A DNA stretch of 64,000 bases from Leptolyngbya ohadii IS1 (GCF_002215035.1 NZ_NKFP01000004.1:869726-933725); one strand, 5' to 3'; shown: positions 16,884-27,123, counted from the first letter of the stretch. The notes: generated by a model not told the origin, from the sequence alone. Program-made: numbers and translations.

Positions 16884-18035
16884 ATGCACATTGCCTGGAT
16901 AGGAAAGAAATCTCCGTTTTGTGGCAACGTCACCTACGGTCGAGAAGTCACTAATGCCCTTTTAGACCGAGGCTACCGCGTCAGTTTTATTCATTTCGCC
17001 CAGGAAGAAACGGGCGTAGAGGATGGCTGGGGAGACTGCCAGGAAGTCTCAATTCCCTTTTTATATAAATCCCAGATTTATACCATCCCCTCCCCGAAGT
17101 CGAGCCGCGTCCTTACGGATGCCCTGCGGCAGCTTAAGCCCGATCTGGTTCACGCCTCGCTGACCCTATCGCCGCTGGATTTTCTACTGCCCGAAATCTG
17201 CCAGGAACTCAATCTGCCCCTGGTTGCCACCTTCCACCCTGCCTTTGCCCGGAAAGCCAGAAATTTCACCTCCAGCACCCAGCACCTCGCCTACCAGCTT
17301 TACGCCCCCTCCCTGGCAAACTACGATCGCACGATCGTCTTCTCGAAGCTTCAGCGGGATCTGCTGATTCGCTTGGGTGTCCCCAAAAAGCGCCTTGCCG
17401 TAATCCCCAACGGAGTCGATGCGGACAAGTATTCGCCCGGTTTATCCAAGCTCAAAACCGACTTAAAGGCACAGCGCATTTTTGTCTACCAGGGCAGAAT
17501 CTCCGTCGAGAAAAACGTCGAAGCAATGCTGCGAGCCTGGAAGCAATCGGCAATACACCGCCACAGCAAACTGGTGATTGTGGGAAATGGTCCGCTTGCC
17601 CCGTCGCTCATGAGTACCTACGGCGAGGAGCAGGGCGTAATCTGGTTGGGTTTCATCGCCGATGAGCAGGATCGCATCCAAATTCTGCGCGGTTCGGATG
17701 TCTTTATTTTGCCCTCTCTAGTAGAAGGACTCTCCCTGTCGCTGCTGGAGGCAATGAGCTGCGGTGTAGCCTGCCTTGCCACCGATGCAGGCGCGGATGG
17801 CGAAGTCCTGGAAAAAGGCGCAGGGGTTGTCCTCAGTACCCAGCGAGTTGCTGCCGAACTCCGAACCCTCTTCCCCCTCTTTCAAGATCATCCGGAACTG
17901 ACTACCCTCCTGGGACGCAAAGCCCGTGAGCGAGTCCTCGATCGCTATACCCTCAGCCAAAACATCACCCAACTCGAAGTCCTATACCATCAAGTACTCC
18001 AGGATCAGCGGGTTTACTACAGCAGTTCAATCTAG
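16884..18035 (+). CDS. GT-B glycosyltransferase (family 4; DgdA-like candidate)
   Basis: 383 residues starting MHIAWIGKKSPFCGNVTYGR. GT4 features: N-terminal Rossmann-like acceptor domain, VIPNGVDADKYSPG at about residue 174, RIFVYQGRISVEKNVE and the donor-site segment SLVEGLSLSLLEAMSCGVA with its E-x7-E pattern. The N-terminal sequence resembles, from memory, the cyanobacterial digalactosyldiacylglycerol synthase DgdA, which adds galactose to MGDG in thylakoid membranes. This identity is plausible but unproven. A short leader separates it from the MFS gene. Confidence 0.8.
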   Translation: MHIAWIGKKSPFCGNVTYGREVTNALLDRGYRVSFIHFAQEETGVEDGWGDCQEVSIPFLYKSQIYTIPSPKSSRVLTDALRQLKPDLVHASLTLSPLDFLLPEICQELNLPLVATFHPAFARKARNFTSSTQHLAYQLYAPSLANYDRTIVFSKLQRDLLIRLGVPKKRLAVIPNGVDADKYSPGLSKLKTDLKAQRIFVYQGRISVEKNVEAMLRAWKQSAIHRHSKLVIVGNGPLAPSLMSTYGEEQGVIWLGFIADEQDRIQILRGSDVFILPSLVEGLSLSLLEAMSCGVACLATDAGADGEVLEKGAGVVLSTQRVAAELRTLFPLFQDHPELTTLLGRKARERVLDRYTLSQNITQLEVLYHQVLQDQRVYYSSSI

Positions 18036-18096
18036 GCGCGTGAGTTGGGGCGACAAGTTAAGATACCCCCTCCCCCCGTTCCAGTTCCTCTCGTTC

Positions 18097-18147
18097 TCTC
18101 GTTCCAATGCTCCGCGTTGGAATACCTTCTGGAGGCTCTGCCTCCCC
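18097..18147 (+). repeat. dispersed repeat, GTTCCAATGC...GCGTTGGAATAC family, copy 2
   Basis: CTCGTTCCAATGC, CGCGTTGGAATACC and GGAGGCTCTGCCTCC match the copy at 12680-12730 with few differences. Both lie shortly after the 3' end of a gene. Confidence 0.85.
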
Positions 18148-18381
18148 TTTTTCATTTGCACCAGAGCCGCCCTGGAAAGAATTCTTGTAGCGATGCTTGC
18201 CTCTGCTCCCCCACCGATCGGCAAAACCCGCCCTTACGCAAGCAGTTGCACATAGGTTGATTATTACGATCGAGAATTCATGTCCTAGATTGCTCATCTC
18301 CCTGCATCTTACCTATCCTTACTAAGGCTCCGGCAGATCACAAGCCTGCTGTTTGTATAACCGTTGCTTGACCTAAAGGAA

Positions 18382-18417
18382 TCAAAGTCCCCCTGAATTG
18401 GGGGATTTAGGGGGCGG
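18382..18417 (+). repeat. dispersed palindromic repeat
   Basis: TCAAAGTCCCCCTGAATTGG followed by GGGATTTAGGGGGCGG. Same family as the copies at 12868 and 36671. Confidence 0.9.
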
Positions 18418-18932
18418 CAAAACCTGAAACTCAGACTGATTCTACGGGTGTATATCAAAGCCCAGAATGGGGAAATAGGAGGGCAATTTAGACCGTAGGA
18501 GCATTCAGAGAGCTTAAGTTGCCCTATCCGAAGACAAAGTCATCTATCCGATGGATAACCCAGGAAAGGCTGCTACAAATTTCTGCAAATTTCTCCCTAC
18601 ACACAGATATAGAAGCACTTCCATCAAACTGCACAGGGCGAATCTCCTTCTCGCATCCACAATGAAAAGGAAAAACGCTCGCTCAAGCTTCGGCTTCAAA
18701 ATTTACCGCTGTTTTGATTTCTAGAACTGATGGTAAATTGCACCGGAATCAGCCGATCGACAGATGATTTTTGAATATTCAGGATCGTGCAATGGCAGGC
18801 TCCCCGGCAATTCCAGGCTTTTATTGCGTAATGTAACAATAATGCCGTCATGACAGCATTCTGTCTTGACAGCCCCTAAATTGCCGTTTATCGTGTCATA
18901 CATACCCGGGTATTCAATAAGTAGTCGTCGTT

Positions 18933-19271
18933 ATGCAAGACAAGCAAAAAGTTACGCTATACCTTCCTCCAGACCTGCACCGCCAGCTCAAAATTCGCTC
19001 CGCCGTTGAATTAGAGCCGATGTCCACAATCGCAGAGCGTGCAATTGATTTCTATCTCACACACTCGGAAGTAGTTGACGAGGTAGAAGCAGCTCACGGG
19101 CAAACTCACCGGGTATACAGTTGCCCTGAATGTGCAAGTTCGCTCGTTCTACGAGAGGGAGAAATGGCGTCTCTGAGCGGTCAAGTCGGAGTTTTGTTAG
19201 AGGACAGTTCGGTGGAGCGGATCTCTGGATCTCCGGATCAGCGAGGCGAGGGCGAATTGGTTCCTTGCTAA
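18933..19271 (+). CDS. ribbon-helix-helix domain protein upstream of ycf46
   Basis: 112 residues. The N-terminus KVTLYLPPDLHRQLKIRSAV followed by ELEPMSTIAERAIDFYL is a typical ribbon-helix-helix fold (beta strand then two helices), so DNA binding as a dimer is likely. The C-terminal half has one CPEC pair and an acidic tail and shows no known domain. It sits 106 bp before ycf46 on the same strand, so it may regulate or act with it. No toxin partner is visible, so a classical toxin-antitoxin role is not supported. Confidence 0.65.
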   Translation: MQDKQKVTLYLPPDLHRQLKIRSAVELEPMSTIAERAIDFYLTHSEVVDEVEAAHGQTHRVYSCPECASSLVLREGEMASLSGQVGVLLEDSSVERISGSPDQRGEGELVPC

Positions 19272-19377
19272 GTGCAGCTCAAGCGTCCTGACTAGCGGCT
19301 CTGATCGGTATCAAATTTATATTGTCCAGTCTGGCAGTTGTCTGCCTTCTGACATCTGCACCGTCTCTTATTAGGTC

Positions 19378-20931
19378 ATGGTTATGAAAGAAGAGCTTAA
19401 TATTCTAGTTCAGGCTCAATATCCTCTGATCTACCTCGTCACGTCTGAGGAGGAGCGGGCAGAGCAAACGATTTCCTCGCTGGCGCAAACCAAGCCGCCC
19501 CGCAGGATCTTCATCTGGACTGTGACCCACGGAATTGTTGAGTACGGTCAGCCCCGCAACGTCACCCAGCACAATACCCTGGCTCCAGAAGCTGCGATCG
19601 AGTGGGTGGTGCGTCAACGGGAACCCGGTATCTATGTCTTTAAGGATCTGCATCCCTTTATTGATTCTCCGGGCGTAACTCGCTGGTTGCGAGACGCGAT
19701 CGCCAGCTTCAAGGATGCTCAGAAAACTATCGTTCTGATGTCTCCGGTGCAGACAGTACCGATCGAGCTAGAGAAAGAGGTGGTGGTCGTGGACTATGCC
19801 CTGCCTTCTCTGGAAGAACTCAACGGTGTTCTGACTCAGCAGTTGGATCAAATTCAGCGAGAGCAGCGGGAACGCGGTCGTTTAGGTCGTCCTGACCCGA
19901 CGCGGATTACCACGGAAGCTCGCGAGAAACTGCTGAAGGCAACGTTAGGTCTGACCCGCGACGAAGCAGAAAAAGTCTACCGCAAGGCTCATGTGATGTC
20001 TGGTCGGTTGACGGAAACTGAAGTAGATATCGTCCTCTCTGAGAAGAAGCAGCTCATTCGCCGCAACGGGATTCTGGAGTTCATCGAAGAGGATGAAACC
20101 CTGGATGCAGTGGGCGGACTGGAGGAGCTAAAGCACTGGCTTCGTCAGCGATCGAATGCTTTTACCGAGCGGGCACGGGAGTACGGTCTGCCCCAGCCGA
20201 AAGGAATGCTAATTCTGGGCGTTCCGGGCTGCGGTAAGTCTCTCATCGCCAAAACGACCTCCCGCCTCTGGGGTCTGCCGCTGCTGCGGTTGGATATGGG
20301 TCGGGTTTACGACGGCTCGATGGTGGGTCGATCGGAAGCTAACTTGAGAAATGCATTGAAAACAGCTGAATCTATCTCACCTGCGATTCTGTTCATTGAT
20401 GAGATTGACAAAGCGTTTGCAGGCAGTGCCGGATCGGCGGATTCCGATGGTGGAACTTCCAGCCGGATCTTCGGTTCTTTCCTGACCTGGATGCAGGAAA
20501 AGTCGTCGCCCGTCTTCGTGATGGCAACGGCAAACCGGGTAGAGCGATTGCCCGGAGAATTCCTCAGAAAAGGACGATTCGACGAAATCTTCTTTGTCGA
20601 TCTGCCGAATGATGAGGAGCGCAAAGAGATTTTCAATATTCACCTTTCCAAGCGTCGGCGCGATATCAGCCGCTTTGACCTGGATCAACTGGTGAAAGTC
20701 TGTGAAGGTTTTTCGGGTGCGGAGATTGAGCAGGCGCTCGTCGCAGCAATGTACGAAGCATTTGCCCAGGAGCGGGAATTCACCCAACTGGACATTATTG
20801 CGGCAATTCGAGCCACCATGCCTCTCTCCAAGACCATGAGCGAGCAGGTAACTGCCCTGAGAGATTGGGCAGGACAGCGAGCCAGACCTGCCGCTGCTTC
20901 CACTGCTGAATATCAGCGGATGGAGTTCTAA
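19378..20931 (+). CDS. ycf46: Ycf46-like AAA+ ATPase
   Basis: 517 residues. The N-terminal about 230 residues are a degenerate P-loop-like domain (YPLIYLVTSEEERAEQ). The C-terminal AAA+ module has Walker A GVPGCGKSL at about 281-289, Walker B AILFIDEIDKAF at about 337-348 and the arginine-finger region RLPGEFLRKGRFDEIFF. It matches the Ycf46 family encoded in red-lineage plastids and cyanobacteria, linked in the literature to photosynthesis and CO2 acclimation, without a settled biochemical function. It starts ATG GTT ATG; either ATG (19378 or 19384) may be used, with AGG close upstream. It is followed by ycf35 on the same strand. Confidence 0.9.
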   Translation: MVMKEELNILVQAQYPLIYLVTSEEERAEQTISSLAQTKPPRRIFIWTVTHGIVEYGQPRNVTQHNTLAPEAAIEWVVRQREPGIYVFKDLHPFIDSPGVTRWLRDAIASFKDAQKTIVLMSPVQTVPIELEKEVVVVDYALPSLEELNGVLTQQLDQIQREQRERGRLGRPDPTRITTEAREKLLKATLGLTRDEAEKVYRKAHVMSGRLTETEVDIVLSEKKQLIRRNGILEFIEEDETLDAVGGLEELKHWLRQRSNAFTERAREYGLPQPKGMLILGVPGCGKSLIAKTTSRLWGLPLLRLDMGRVYDGSMVGRSEANLRNALKTAESISPAILFIDEIDKAFAGSAGSADSDGGTSSRIFGSFLTWMQEKSSPVFVMATANRVERLPGEFLRKGRFDEIFFVDLPNDEERKEIFNIHLSKRRRDISRFDLDQLVKVCEGFSGAEIEQALVAAMYEAFAQEREFTQLDIIAAIRATMPLSKTMSEQVTALRDWAGQRARPAAASTAEYQRMEF

Positions 20932-21094
20932 CAAGCTTTCTCTCCTGGTTTCCCAACAGGAGGGTAAAGGCTAGCCCCGGCTAGCAGCCTAGTCCCAGAA
21001 GCCGCATCCGTTGGCATTCCAACCGCTAAACGATCGGCATAAACACTTCCTAACGTTTGTCGTTTCTCTCAACTTCTCTACAGGAGGAAATCCA

Positions 21095-21445
21095 ATGTCT
21101 CACTTTAGCACTCTGCGTACCAAGATCACCGAAGCTGAAATCCTGAAGTCCTCGCTGCGGGATCTGGGTATCTCCGTGAAGACGGAAGCTGATGTACGTG
21201 GCTACAACGGTCAGCGCGTTCGTGCAGACATCGTTGCTGTTCTGGATGGCGAGTATGATCTGGGCTGGTCCCGCAATGCGGATGGTTCTTTCGACCTGAT
21301 CGCTGACCTGTGGGGTGTTGCCAAGAAGCACAACCAGACCGAACTGATCAACTCGATCAACCAGAAGTATGCTGTGAACAAGACGCTGGCTGAAGTTAAG
21401 CGTCCTGGTCTGCAAAACGCTAACGTGAAGCTGGTTGTTCAGTAA
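21095..21445 (+). CDS. ycf35: DUF1257 protein (Ycf35-like)
   Basis: 116 residues, starting MSHFSTLRTKITEAEILKSS, with a perfect AGGAGGAAAT leader that selects ATG 21095 over the upstream frame. It belongs to the conserved cyanobacterial/plastid Ycf35 (DUF1257) family, whose function is not established. Codon use looks highly biased (CTG, AAG, GTT), as expected for strong expression, and a strong terminator follows. It lies 163 bp after ycf46, a recurring neighbourhood. Confidence 0.88.
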   Translation: MSHFSTLRTKITEAEILKSSLRDLGISVKTEADVRGYNGQRVRADIVAVLDGEYDLGWSRNADGSFDLIADLWGVAKKHNQTELINSINQKYAVNKTLAEVKRPGLQNANVKLVVQ

Positions 21446-21482
21446 GTTTTATCAGCGTTCCCAAATCGGCGGGTTAATCCTT

Positions 21483-21503
21483 AAACGGGTTAGCCCGTTT
21501 TTT
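21483..21503 (+). terminator. Rho-independent terminator after ycf35
   Basis: AAACGGG and CCCGTTT form a 7-bp stem with a 4-nt loop, followed by a run of T. It lies 38 bp after the ycf35 stop. Confidence 0.85.
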
Positions 21504-21579
21504 ATGCGTGAACAATTTTTGAGAAATTGATTAATCGCGCCCCTACGCGATCGCATTAAACCTCAATCCAACTATCAGC

Positions 21580-22125
21580 CTAAAAGAGGCGGAATCCTTC
21601 GAGGAATCGCTGCACCCCTCCTTGAATATCGCTCAATAAATTTGCTGCCTCCACAATTCGATCGCCTTCCACGACGACCGCTCCGGTGGGATAATTCTGC
21701 ACAATTTCAATCAGGCTAACTCGATCGTCCTCCTGGGCAGAAAGCACAAGAGCTGACCGCATTGCCTGAATGTCTGCCGTGCGGGAAGGCGTGTGAATAT
21801 AGTCGCTGAGCTGCTCCAGGGCAATTTCGCCGAGGGGGTTGTTGAGGAAGCGATCGAGGGTGGTTTGACTAATCGCAAACTCGCGATTCAGGATGTCCTG
21901 AACCTCTTTAGGGTCTTGACCCGATCGCTTCATCAGTCGATCCAGCGTTGGCGAAACTTCCCCCCGCTCTGCCAAAGCCGTCAACTCCTCCACAGGAACC
22001 GTGCCGCGAAAGATTTTGTACTTCCACATCACCTGTCCCGCTGCCAGAGAAGCCGTTGCAGTCAAAGGGACGATCGCACAGGCGAGTCCGGCAATCAGCG
22101 ACAGTCGGAGTTGGCGTTTTGGCAT
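21580..22125 (-). CDS. exported protein, DUF1400-like
   Basis: 181 residues with a signal peptide (RLSLIAGLACAIVPLTATAS, cleavage near ASLAAG). The mature part resembles the DUF1400 segment found at the N-terminus of some cyanobacterial alpha/beta hydrolases (VMWKYKIFRGTVPVEELTAL; LDRFLNNPLGEIALEQLSDY). The hydrolase domain itself is absent, so this is either a stand-alone DUF1400 protein or a shortened one. It lies 57 bp after the Ig-like gene and is probably co-transcribed with it and mtnP. Confidence 0.7.
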   Translation of the reverse strand: MPKRQLRLSLIAGLACAIVPLTATASLAAGQVMWKYKIFRGTVPVEELTALAERGEVSPTLDRLMKRSGQDPKEVQDILNREFAISQTTLDRFLNNPLGEIALEQLSDYIHTPSRTADIQAMRSALVLSAQEDDRVSLIEIVQNYPTGAVVVEGDRIVEAANLLSDIQGGVQRFLEGFRLF

Positions 22126-22182
22126 GGGTTAGTTTTCCTGTGGGGGCAAAGATGACATCAACACTCAGGCTAAAGCTCCAGT

Positions 22183-23277
22183 CTAGCGATCGATCTGCTG
22201 ACGGAGAATAATTTCCGTCGTGGGGCTGACCTGGTTGCCCTCGATCGCAGCGGCTCGGATTCGATAACGCAGTCCTGGAACCGCAACGCGAGGCGGCGGA
22301 ACCTGAACCTCAAATCGTCCATTGGCATCGGCGGTAAATTCGCGATCGACAATCACTTCGCCTCCTACAGGCACGCCCAGCACCGTTGCACTGCCCAGGA
22401 TATTTACCTGAACTCTGGCATTGGGTCGAGTCTGACCATTCAGCGTGAAGCCGTTTCTGCCCACCCGTCCACCGTCCTGGTAGTTGGTGAAGCGGGGCTG
22501 AAGTTCAGCGGTATTGCCGCCTGTGTTTCCGCCCGTATTGCCGCCCGTATTGCCGCCCGTATTTCCTCCTGTGTTGCCTCCGGGAGGGGTTCCGATCGAA
22601 GTATTAAAGGCGATCGGCTGAGCCACGACAGAGTAGACGGATTGGGTTTGACGGCGCAAGCGTCCTACCACAGCGACATCACCGGAGCGATCGCCGGACT
22701 GGACGGTGTAGTTGACTCGGTACACGCCGGACGAAGTTTCCGTAGCAGGCAATTCGCGCACGTTGCGTCCGTCCTGGATCAGCAGCACCGAGGCTTGCAG
22801 TCCGGGCGTGCCGTTGAGCGTGACGGTCAGGGTAGAACCTGTGTTCAGGGAAGCAACGCCTGCGTTCGTTGTAACCGAGGTGAGCTGAATCGGCTGTCCC
22901 TGCACGGAGAAAGACCAGCCGAGTGTACGCTGTTCCCCGTTGTTTGTACGATATTCCACCCGCACCTGGTTCACTCCGGGCGGTAGATTTTGCGTCGGGC
23001 GGTAGGTAAAGAAATTGGACGTGATCGAACTCTGGCTGGTCACATCCTGATTGTTGACAAAGATGCGAACCGAGTTCGTCTCGATATTGCCTGCATTGTC
23101 AAACTGTCCGGAGATGAAAGCCGTTGGCGAAACGTTGGTGCTGTTGCTGGGGGGTGTCACCTCAACGACGCGCTGGGCAATGGCAGGTTGAACCATTCCC
23201 GGAACTGCGAGCAGCATGGGTGACGTGGTCAGCAGCACCCCAATAGCAGATAGACCCAGAAGGTAGGAGCGATTCAT
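22183..23277 (-). CDS. secreted protein with Ig-like repeats and Gly-Gly-Asn-Thr linker
   Basis: 364 residues with a signal peptide ([19 protein letters not shown], likely cleavage after AIAQ). Two or three beta-rich Ig-like modules are visible: [20 protein letters not shown] with [20 protein letters not shown], then [20 protein letters not shown], then the C-terminal [18 protein letters not shown] tandem GGNT linker is encoded at about 22515-22580. Probably an extracytoplasmic structural or adhesion protein; no enzymatic motif was seen. The start overlaps the mtnP stop by 4 nt, implying co-transcription with that gene. Confidence 0.75.
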   Translation of the reverse strand: MNRSYLLGLSAIGVLLTTSPMLLAVPGMVQPAIAQRVVEVTPPSNSTNVSPTAFISGQFDNAGNIETNSVRIFVNNQDVTSQSSITSNFFTYRPTQNLPPGVNQVRVEYRTNNGEQRTLGWSFSVQGQPIQLTSVTTNAGVASLNTGSTLTVTLNGTPGLQASVLLIQDGRNVRELPATETSSGVYRVNYTVQSGDRSGDVAVVGRLRRQTQSVYSVVAQPIAFNTSIGTPPGGNTGGNTGGNTGGNTGGNTGGNTAELQPRFTNYQDGGRVGRNGFTLNGQTRPNARVQVNILGSATVLGVPVGGEVIVDREFTADANGRFEVQVPPPRVAVPGLRYRIRAAAIEGNQVSPTTEIILRQQIDR

Positions 23278-24146
23278 AGATACTTTTGTAGCAGTAGATG
23301 GAGTTTGTCTTTGGTTTCGGCGGGTGCTTTATCGAGGGGCGTAATGACAGCGTACTTCAGAGCGGAGTGAGCGTCGGAAACGAATGGGTTTTCGCTGAGG
23401 CGGCGCACCGTTTCCCGAATCACTCGCTGGGCGTTCACGGCATTTTTAGTCAGGTTGGCAATCACCAGATCGACAGTGACGCTATCGTGGTCGGGATGCC
23501 AGCAGTCGTAGTCTGTCACCAGGGCAAGGGTGGCATAGGCAATTTCTGCTTCTCGTGCCAGCTTCGCTTCCGGCAGGTTGGTCATGCCGATAATCGTTGC
23601 GCCCCAGCTTCGATACAGATTTGATTCTGCCTTCGTGGAGAAAGCTGGACCTTCCATACAAACGTAGGTTCCGCCCCGATGCAGCGTGACTTCTGGTAAA
23701 TCCAGGCTTTCGATCGCCTCCGATAATACGCCCGCCAGCTTGTGACAGACCGGATCGCCAAAGGCAATATGCGCCACAATGCCTTCCCCAAAGAAAGTGG
23801 AAGCGCGATTCTTGGTGCGATCGATGAACTGATCGGGAATCACCATATCGAGGGGTTTTGCCTCTTCCCGCAGTGAACCGACTGCCGACGCTGAAATCAA
23901 ATATTCCACGCCGAGCTTCTTCATAGCATAGACGTTTGCCCGAAACGGAAGTTCCGAAGGGGTGAGGGTATGGTTGCGATTGTGCCGTGCCAGAAATGCG
24001 ACTCGCGTTCCGTCCAGCGTTCCCACAATCAGGGCATCGGAGGGTTTGCCAAAGGGCGTATCGACTTCAACTTCCTCTACGTCCTTCAGTGCCTCCATTT
24101 TGTAGAGTCCGCTGCCGCCGATAATGCCAATCTTAATCGGTTCCAT
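23274..24146 (-). CDS. mtnP: S-methyl-5'-thioadenosine phosphorylase
   Basis: 290 residues, trimeric purine phosphorylase family. Splits methylthioadenosine to adenine and methylthioribose-1-phosphate, the first step of methionine salvage and of polyamine by-product removal. Motifs: [15 protein letters not shown] (phosphate-binding N-terminus), [39 protein letters not shown] and [16 protein letters not shown], with the base-binding D-x-D region [13 protein letters not shown]. Adenine released here could be salvaged by apt, encoded at 60.3 kb. It is the first gene of a three-gene minus-strand unit. Confidence 0.94.
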   Translation of the reverse strand: MEPIKIGIIGGSGLYKMEALKDVEEVEVDTPFGKPSDALIVGTLDGTRVAFLARHNRNHTLTPSELPFRANVYAMKKLGVEYLISASAVGSLREEAKPLDMVIPDQFIDRTKNRASTFFGEGIVAHIAFGDPVCHKLAGVLSEAIESLDLPEVTLHRGGTYVCMEGPAFSTKAESNLYRSWGATIIGMTNLPEAKLAREAEIAYATLALVTDYDCWHPDHDSVTVDLVIANLTKNAVNAQRVIRETVRRLSENPFVSDAHSALKYAVITPLDKAPAETKDKLHLLLQKYL

Positions 24147-24236
24147 GTTGTTCTCCGGTATTCTCTGGGTGTTCTCTGGATGTTCCGTAGCGCAATGCCA
24201 GAGTATTTTACGAGAAATCCGGGGTAGGGAAGGATT

Positions 24237-25991
24237 TTAATTCGCTTTTGCAGGCGCTATCGGCATCTGAATCGTAAAGCAGGTTCCCTGTCCTTCCTGG
24301 GATTCGCAGCTCAGGGTGCCACCATGCTTTTCGGTGATGATCTGGTAGCTGATCGAAAGTCCAAGTCCCGTCCCCTTGCCGATCGCCTTTGTGGTGAAGA
24401 ACGGATCGAAAATGCGGTTTCGAGTGGCTTCCGGAATCCCGGTGCCGTTGTCCGCGATCGTGATTGTGACTAGATTATCGTCGGGAACTTGGGTTGAAAT
24501 GGTGATGCAGGGAGATTGGGCAGGGTTCGAGGCGGTTAGGTTCGAGGCGGCTAGGTTTGAAGCAGCTAGGTTTAAGCGACTGGTAAACCACTGATCTTCC
24601 AGAGCATCGATCGCATTTGCCAGCAAATTCATAAACACCTGATTTAGTTGCCCTGCATAGCACTCTACCAGGGGCAGGTTGCCGTACTGCTTAATGATCT
24701 TAATTTCAGGGCGATCGGAGCTGGCTTTGATCCGATGCTGCAAAATCATCAGCGTGCTGTCGATGCCGTCGTGAATGCAGACAGGTTTAAGTTCAGCTTC
24801 ATCCATGCGGGCAAAGGTGCGAAGCGACTGCACAATTTCCCGAATTCGATTAGTGCCGACCTTCATCGAAGCCAGCATTTTAGGCAAATCCTCAGCCATG
24901 AAGTCCAGATCGACCTCGGCGATCGCGGCTTTGAGGGCAGGACTTTGCTTGGAAGATTCCTGCTGATACAGCGTAATCAGGCTGAGTAGATCCGTTACAT
25001 ATTCATTCAGGTAAGTCACATTGCCGTGGATAAAGTTGACCGGATTGTTAATTTCGTGTGCCACGCCCGCTACCAGATGTCCCAGGCTAGACATTTTCTC
25101 CGTCTGGACGAGCTGTGCCTGAGTTTGGGTGAGGGACTGAAGGGCAGTTTTCAGTTCTTGGGTACGCTCCTCAACCCGGCATTCCAGCGTATCGCGGGCT
25201 TCCTCCAGGTCATGCAGCATTTTCTGAATATTTTTGTCGATCGGTCGAGCGATCGCCCGGCTGAGTAAGCCTGCCAGAACCAGGGATGCCCCCAGTCCCG
25301 TTGCGGTGAGGAGCAAGCCCTGAATTTGATTTTGCTGGACGGCTTGCTGGCTCGAAACCTGAATTTGGGCAGCAACGCGCTGATTGTTGTTCAGAAGTTC
25401 GGTGAGGGTTGCATTTACCCGCTCACTGTAGGTTTCCTTGATGTTTCGGACATCCTCTAATTGCTGATAGAGCATCAGGGCAGCCGCAATTTGCTTGGGG
25501 TCACGCCCAGGCAGCCGACCCTTGTTTCGCTGAGCTTCCCGCAACTGATAGATTGAAATATGCAGCTGATAGCACTCCTGTTCCAGAGCTAAAAAATCCT
25601 CGTGTGCCCGCTGCCAAACGTCCCAGTCTATATTTAACTGCTTGAGCAACTGCTCCTCTGTGGGGCTGTAGGCTGGAGTCTGGAATGCCTGCCGCATCCC
25701 GGTATCAATCTGTTGCCATGCCTTACTAATGCGCTCCAGTGCCGCCTGCCGCTGAACAATGGTGAGTGTAGGGCTGAGCAACAGACGTTCGGACGATTCA
25801 ATCTGCGTCTGTCCCTGGCTAATTCTCCATAAACCGTCCAGGCTCGAAATGTTGTTATCGCTGAGCAGGGTGATGTAGTGGGACAGCTTGGCGACACTGA
25901 AGGACGATCCGGCACTCACCAGCAAAACGATCGCCCCAATGATGCCAAAGGAGCTGAACAGTTTTCCCTGCAAATTTATCTTTGAAAGCAT
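24237..25991 (-). CDS. membrane sensor histidine kinase
   Basis: 584 residues. TM1 at about 13-35, periplasmic four-helix-type sensor region of about 190 residues, TM2 at about 224-246, then a coiled coil to about 300. HisKA contains the phospho-accepting H312 in GVAHEINNP. The HATPase_c domain shows N-box [12 protein letters not shown]1 DNGTGIPE and G2 [12 protein letters not shown] tandem [10 protein letters not shown] repeat at about 475-495 (24519-24575) is inserted between the N-box region and the G1 box. No response regulator is adjacent, so its output is unknown. No PAS or HAMP domain is obvious. Confidence 0.9.
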   Translation of the reverse strand: MLSKINLQGKLFSSFGIIGAIVLLVSAGSSFSVAKLSHYITLLSDNNISSLDGLWRISQGQTQIESSERLLLSPTLTIVQRQAALERISKAWQQIDTGMRQAFQTPAYSPTEEQLLKQLNIDWDVWQRAHEDFLALEQECYQLHISIYQLREAQRNKGRLPGRDPKQIAAALMLYQQLEDVRNIKETYSERVNATLTELLNNNQRVAAQIQVSSQQAVQQNQIQGLLLTATGLGASLVLAGLLSRAIARPIDKNIQKMLHDLEEARDTLECRVEERTQELKTALQSLTQTQAQLVQTEKMSSLGHLVAGVAHEINNPVNFIHGNVTYLNEYVTDLLSLITLYQQESSKQSPALKAAIAEVDLDFMAEDLPKMLASMKVGTNRIREIVQSLRTFARMDEAELKPVCIHDGIDSTLMILQHRIKASSDRPEIKIIKQYGNLPLVECYAGQLNQVFMNLLANAIDALEDQWFTSRLNLAASNLAASNLTASNPAQSPCITISTQVPDDNLVTITIADNGTGIPEATRNRIFDPFFTTKAIGKGTGLGLSISYQIITEKHGGTLSCESQEGQGTCFTIQMPIAPAKAN

Positions 25992-26104
25992 AGAAGCCTA
26001 CCGAGGGGCTGTAAGGTCAGGATCACCTTCGTTTAAAGTTCCCCAGGATGAGAGGCTAACCTCATAGGAGGTTTAAAGATATCGTGATGCCGCTGTGATG
26101 CAGG

Positions 26105-27106
26105 CTAAATAGTGCCGTAGGTGACGCCAAGCTGTTTGAGCCATTTGCGATAGGCAAGCGAGCCGCGATCGCAGGGCAGATGAAACTCAAGTTCTGGAGA
26201 GTAAAGCGGCAGCTTTTGGGGAAAGTGAGACTCTAAATTTTCACTGTCCTGGGCAAAAACCGTCTCCTGAAATGTTTGGGCAGCGGCTTCGTCCATTGCG
26301 TCTCGAAAGTTGAACGTCAGCGCCATCCAGCCCACAAACTCCTCTTCGCTCGTAGGCGTGACGAAATAAAGAATATTGAGCAAATGTCCGTTGGGCATCT
26401 TCTTTCGCAGCGCAGCCACCAGTGGACGCAGTGCCCAGTAATCGTAATGCACATAGGCTCCCTGTCCGGTGCCGTCGGGGTCGGGCTGCCAGTATCGCAC
26501 ATCGTGAAGCCACACGCCCGATGGATCGATCGTCACCTGATAGTCTTCCACTTCTGGCTTTTCCCGACTGCCCAGAATGCCCTCATGCACAAAGGAAAAA
26601 TGCGCCACGTCCAGGAAATTCTCGATCGCCCGATAGCCGTTTGCTTTACAGGGGTGAGGTCCAGTCATAAAGCGCCCGTAGTCGGGATCGTCCCATTCGG
26701 CAAAGTCAGGAATTTCCTGCTGCGGTTCACCCAGGCAAACGAAGACTAGCCCATATTTCTCCTGCACCGCATAGACACGAACGCAGGCTTGCTTGGGCGG
26801 TTTGTAATCGGGATGGGCAGGCACCGAAACACAGCGACCATCTGGAGCATAGGCTAACCCGTGATAGCTGCAAACCACTGTCTCATCCACAATTTTGCCC
26901 TGTGAAAGCTTGACGCTGCGATGGGGACAGCGATCGTCCCAGGCACAAATTTCGCCAGCTTCCGTTTTCCATAGCACCAGAGGGCGATCGAGCAGACGCA
27001 CAGGGATCAGTTTTCCGGGCTGAAGGTCGGCAGAGCGAGCTACGACATACCAGTCGTTCCAGATCACAGAATCGGCGATCGGTGAGTTTTCAAGGGTTTG
27101 CGGCAT
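26105..27106 (-). CDS. Rieske non-heme iron oxygenase
   Basis: 333 residues from ATG 27106. The Rieske [2Fe-2S] ligands are C60, H62, C79 and H82 (RCPHRS and CSYHG). The mononuclear iron site is in IENFLDVAHFSFVHEG (Asp166, His169, His174). The architecture is the short alpha-subunit type used by O- and N-demethylases and related monooxygenases. Its start is 17 bp after the stop of an ABC permease gene, so it is the last gene of the BMP importer operon and may oxidise the imported compound. The substrate cannot be read from sequence. No dedicated reductase is nearby; photosynthetic ferredoxin could supply electrons. Confidence 0.87.
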   Translation of the reverse strand: MPQTLENSPIADSVIWNDWYVVARSADLQPGKLIPVRLLDRPLVLWKTEAGEICAWDDRCPHRSVKLSQGKIVDETVVCSYHGLAYAPDGRCVSVPAHPDYKPPKQACVRVYAVQEKYGLVFVCLGEPQQEIPDFAEWDDPDYGRFMTGPHPCKANGYRAIENFLDVAHFSFVHEGILGSREKPEVEDYQVTIDPSGVWLHDVRYWQPDPDGTGQGAYVHYDYWALRPLVAALRKKMPNGHLLNILYFVTPTSEEEFVGWMALTFNFRDAMDEAAAQTFQETVFAQDSENLESHFPQKLPLYSPELEFHLPCDRGSLAYRKWLKQLGVTYGTI

Positions 27107-27123
27107 AGGTGAAGTATTACAGA

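Larger units (their letters stand above)
18036..18932. other. 897-bp intergenic region with two dispersed repeats
   Basis: No convincing gene. It holds a pyrimidine-rich stretch (18066-18095) and the repeats listed separately at 18097-18147 and 18382-18417. A minus frame at 18721-18903 has no recognisable motif or ribosome-binding site and is not called. The last about 200 bp probably carry the promoter of the RHH gene. Confidence 0.7.

Noticed and set aside
18721-18903. 60-codon minus-strand frame upstream of the RHH gene
   Set aside because: No ribosome-binding site, no recognisable motif, and located in a promoter region.
22515-22580. Tandem repeat in the Ig-like gene as a mobile or CRISPR repeat
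   Set aside because: It is an in-frame GGNT linker within a secreted protein.
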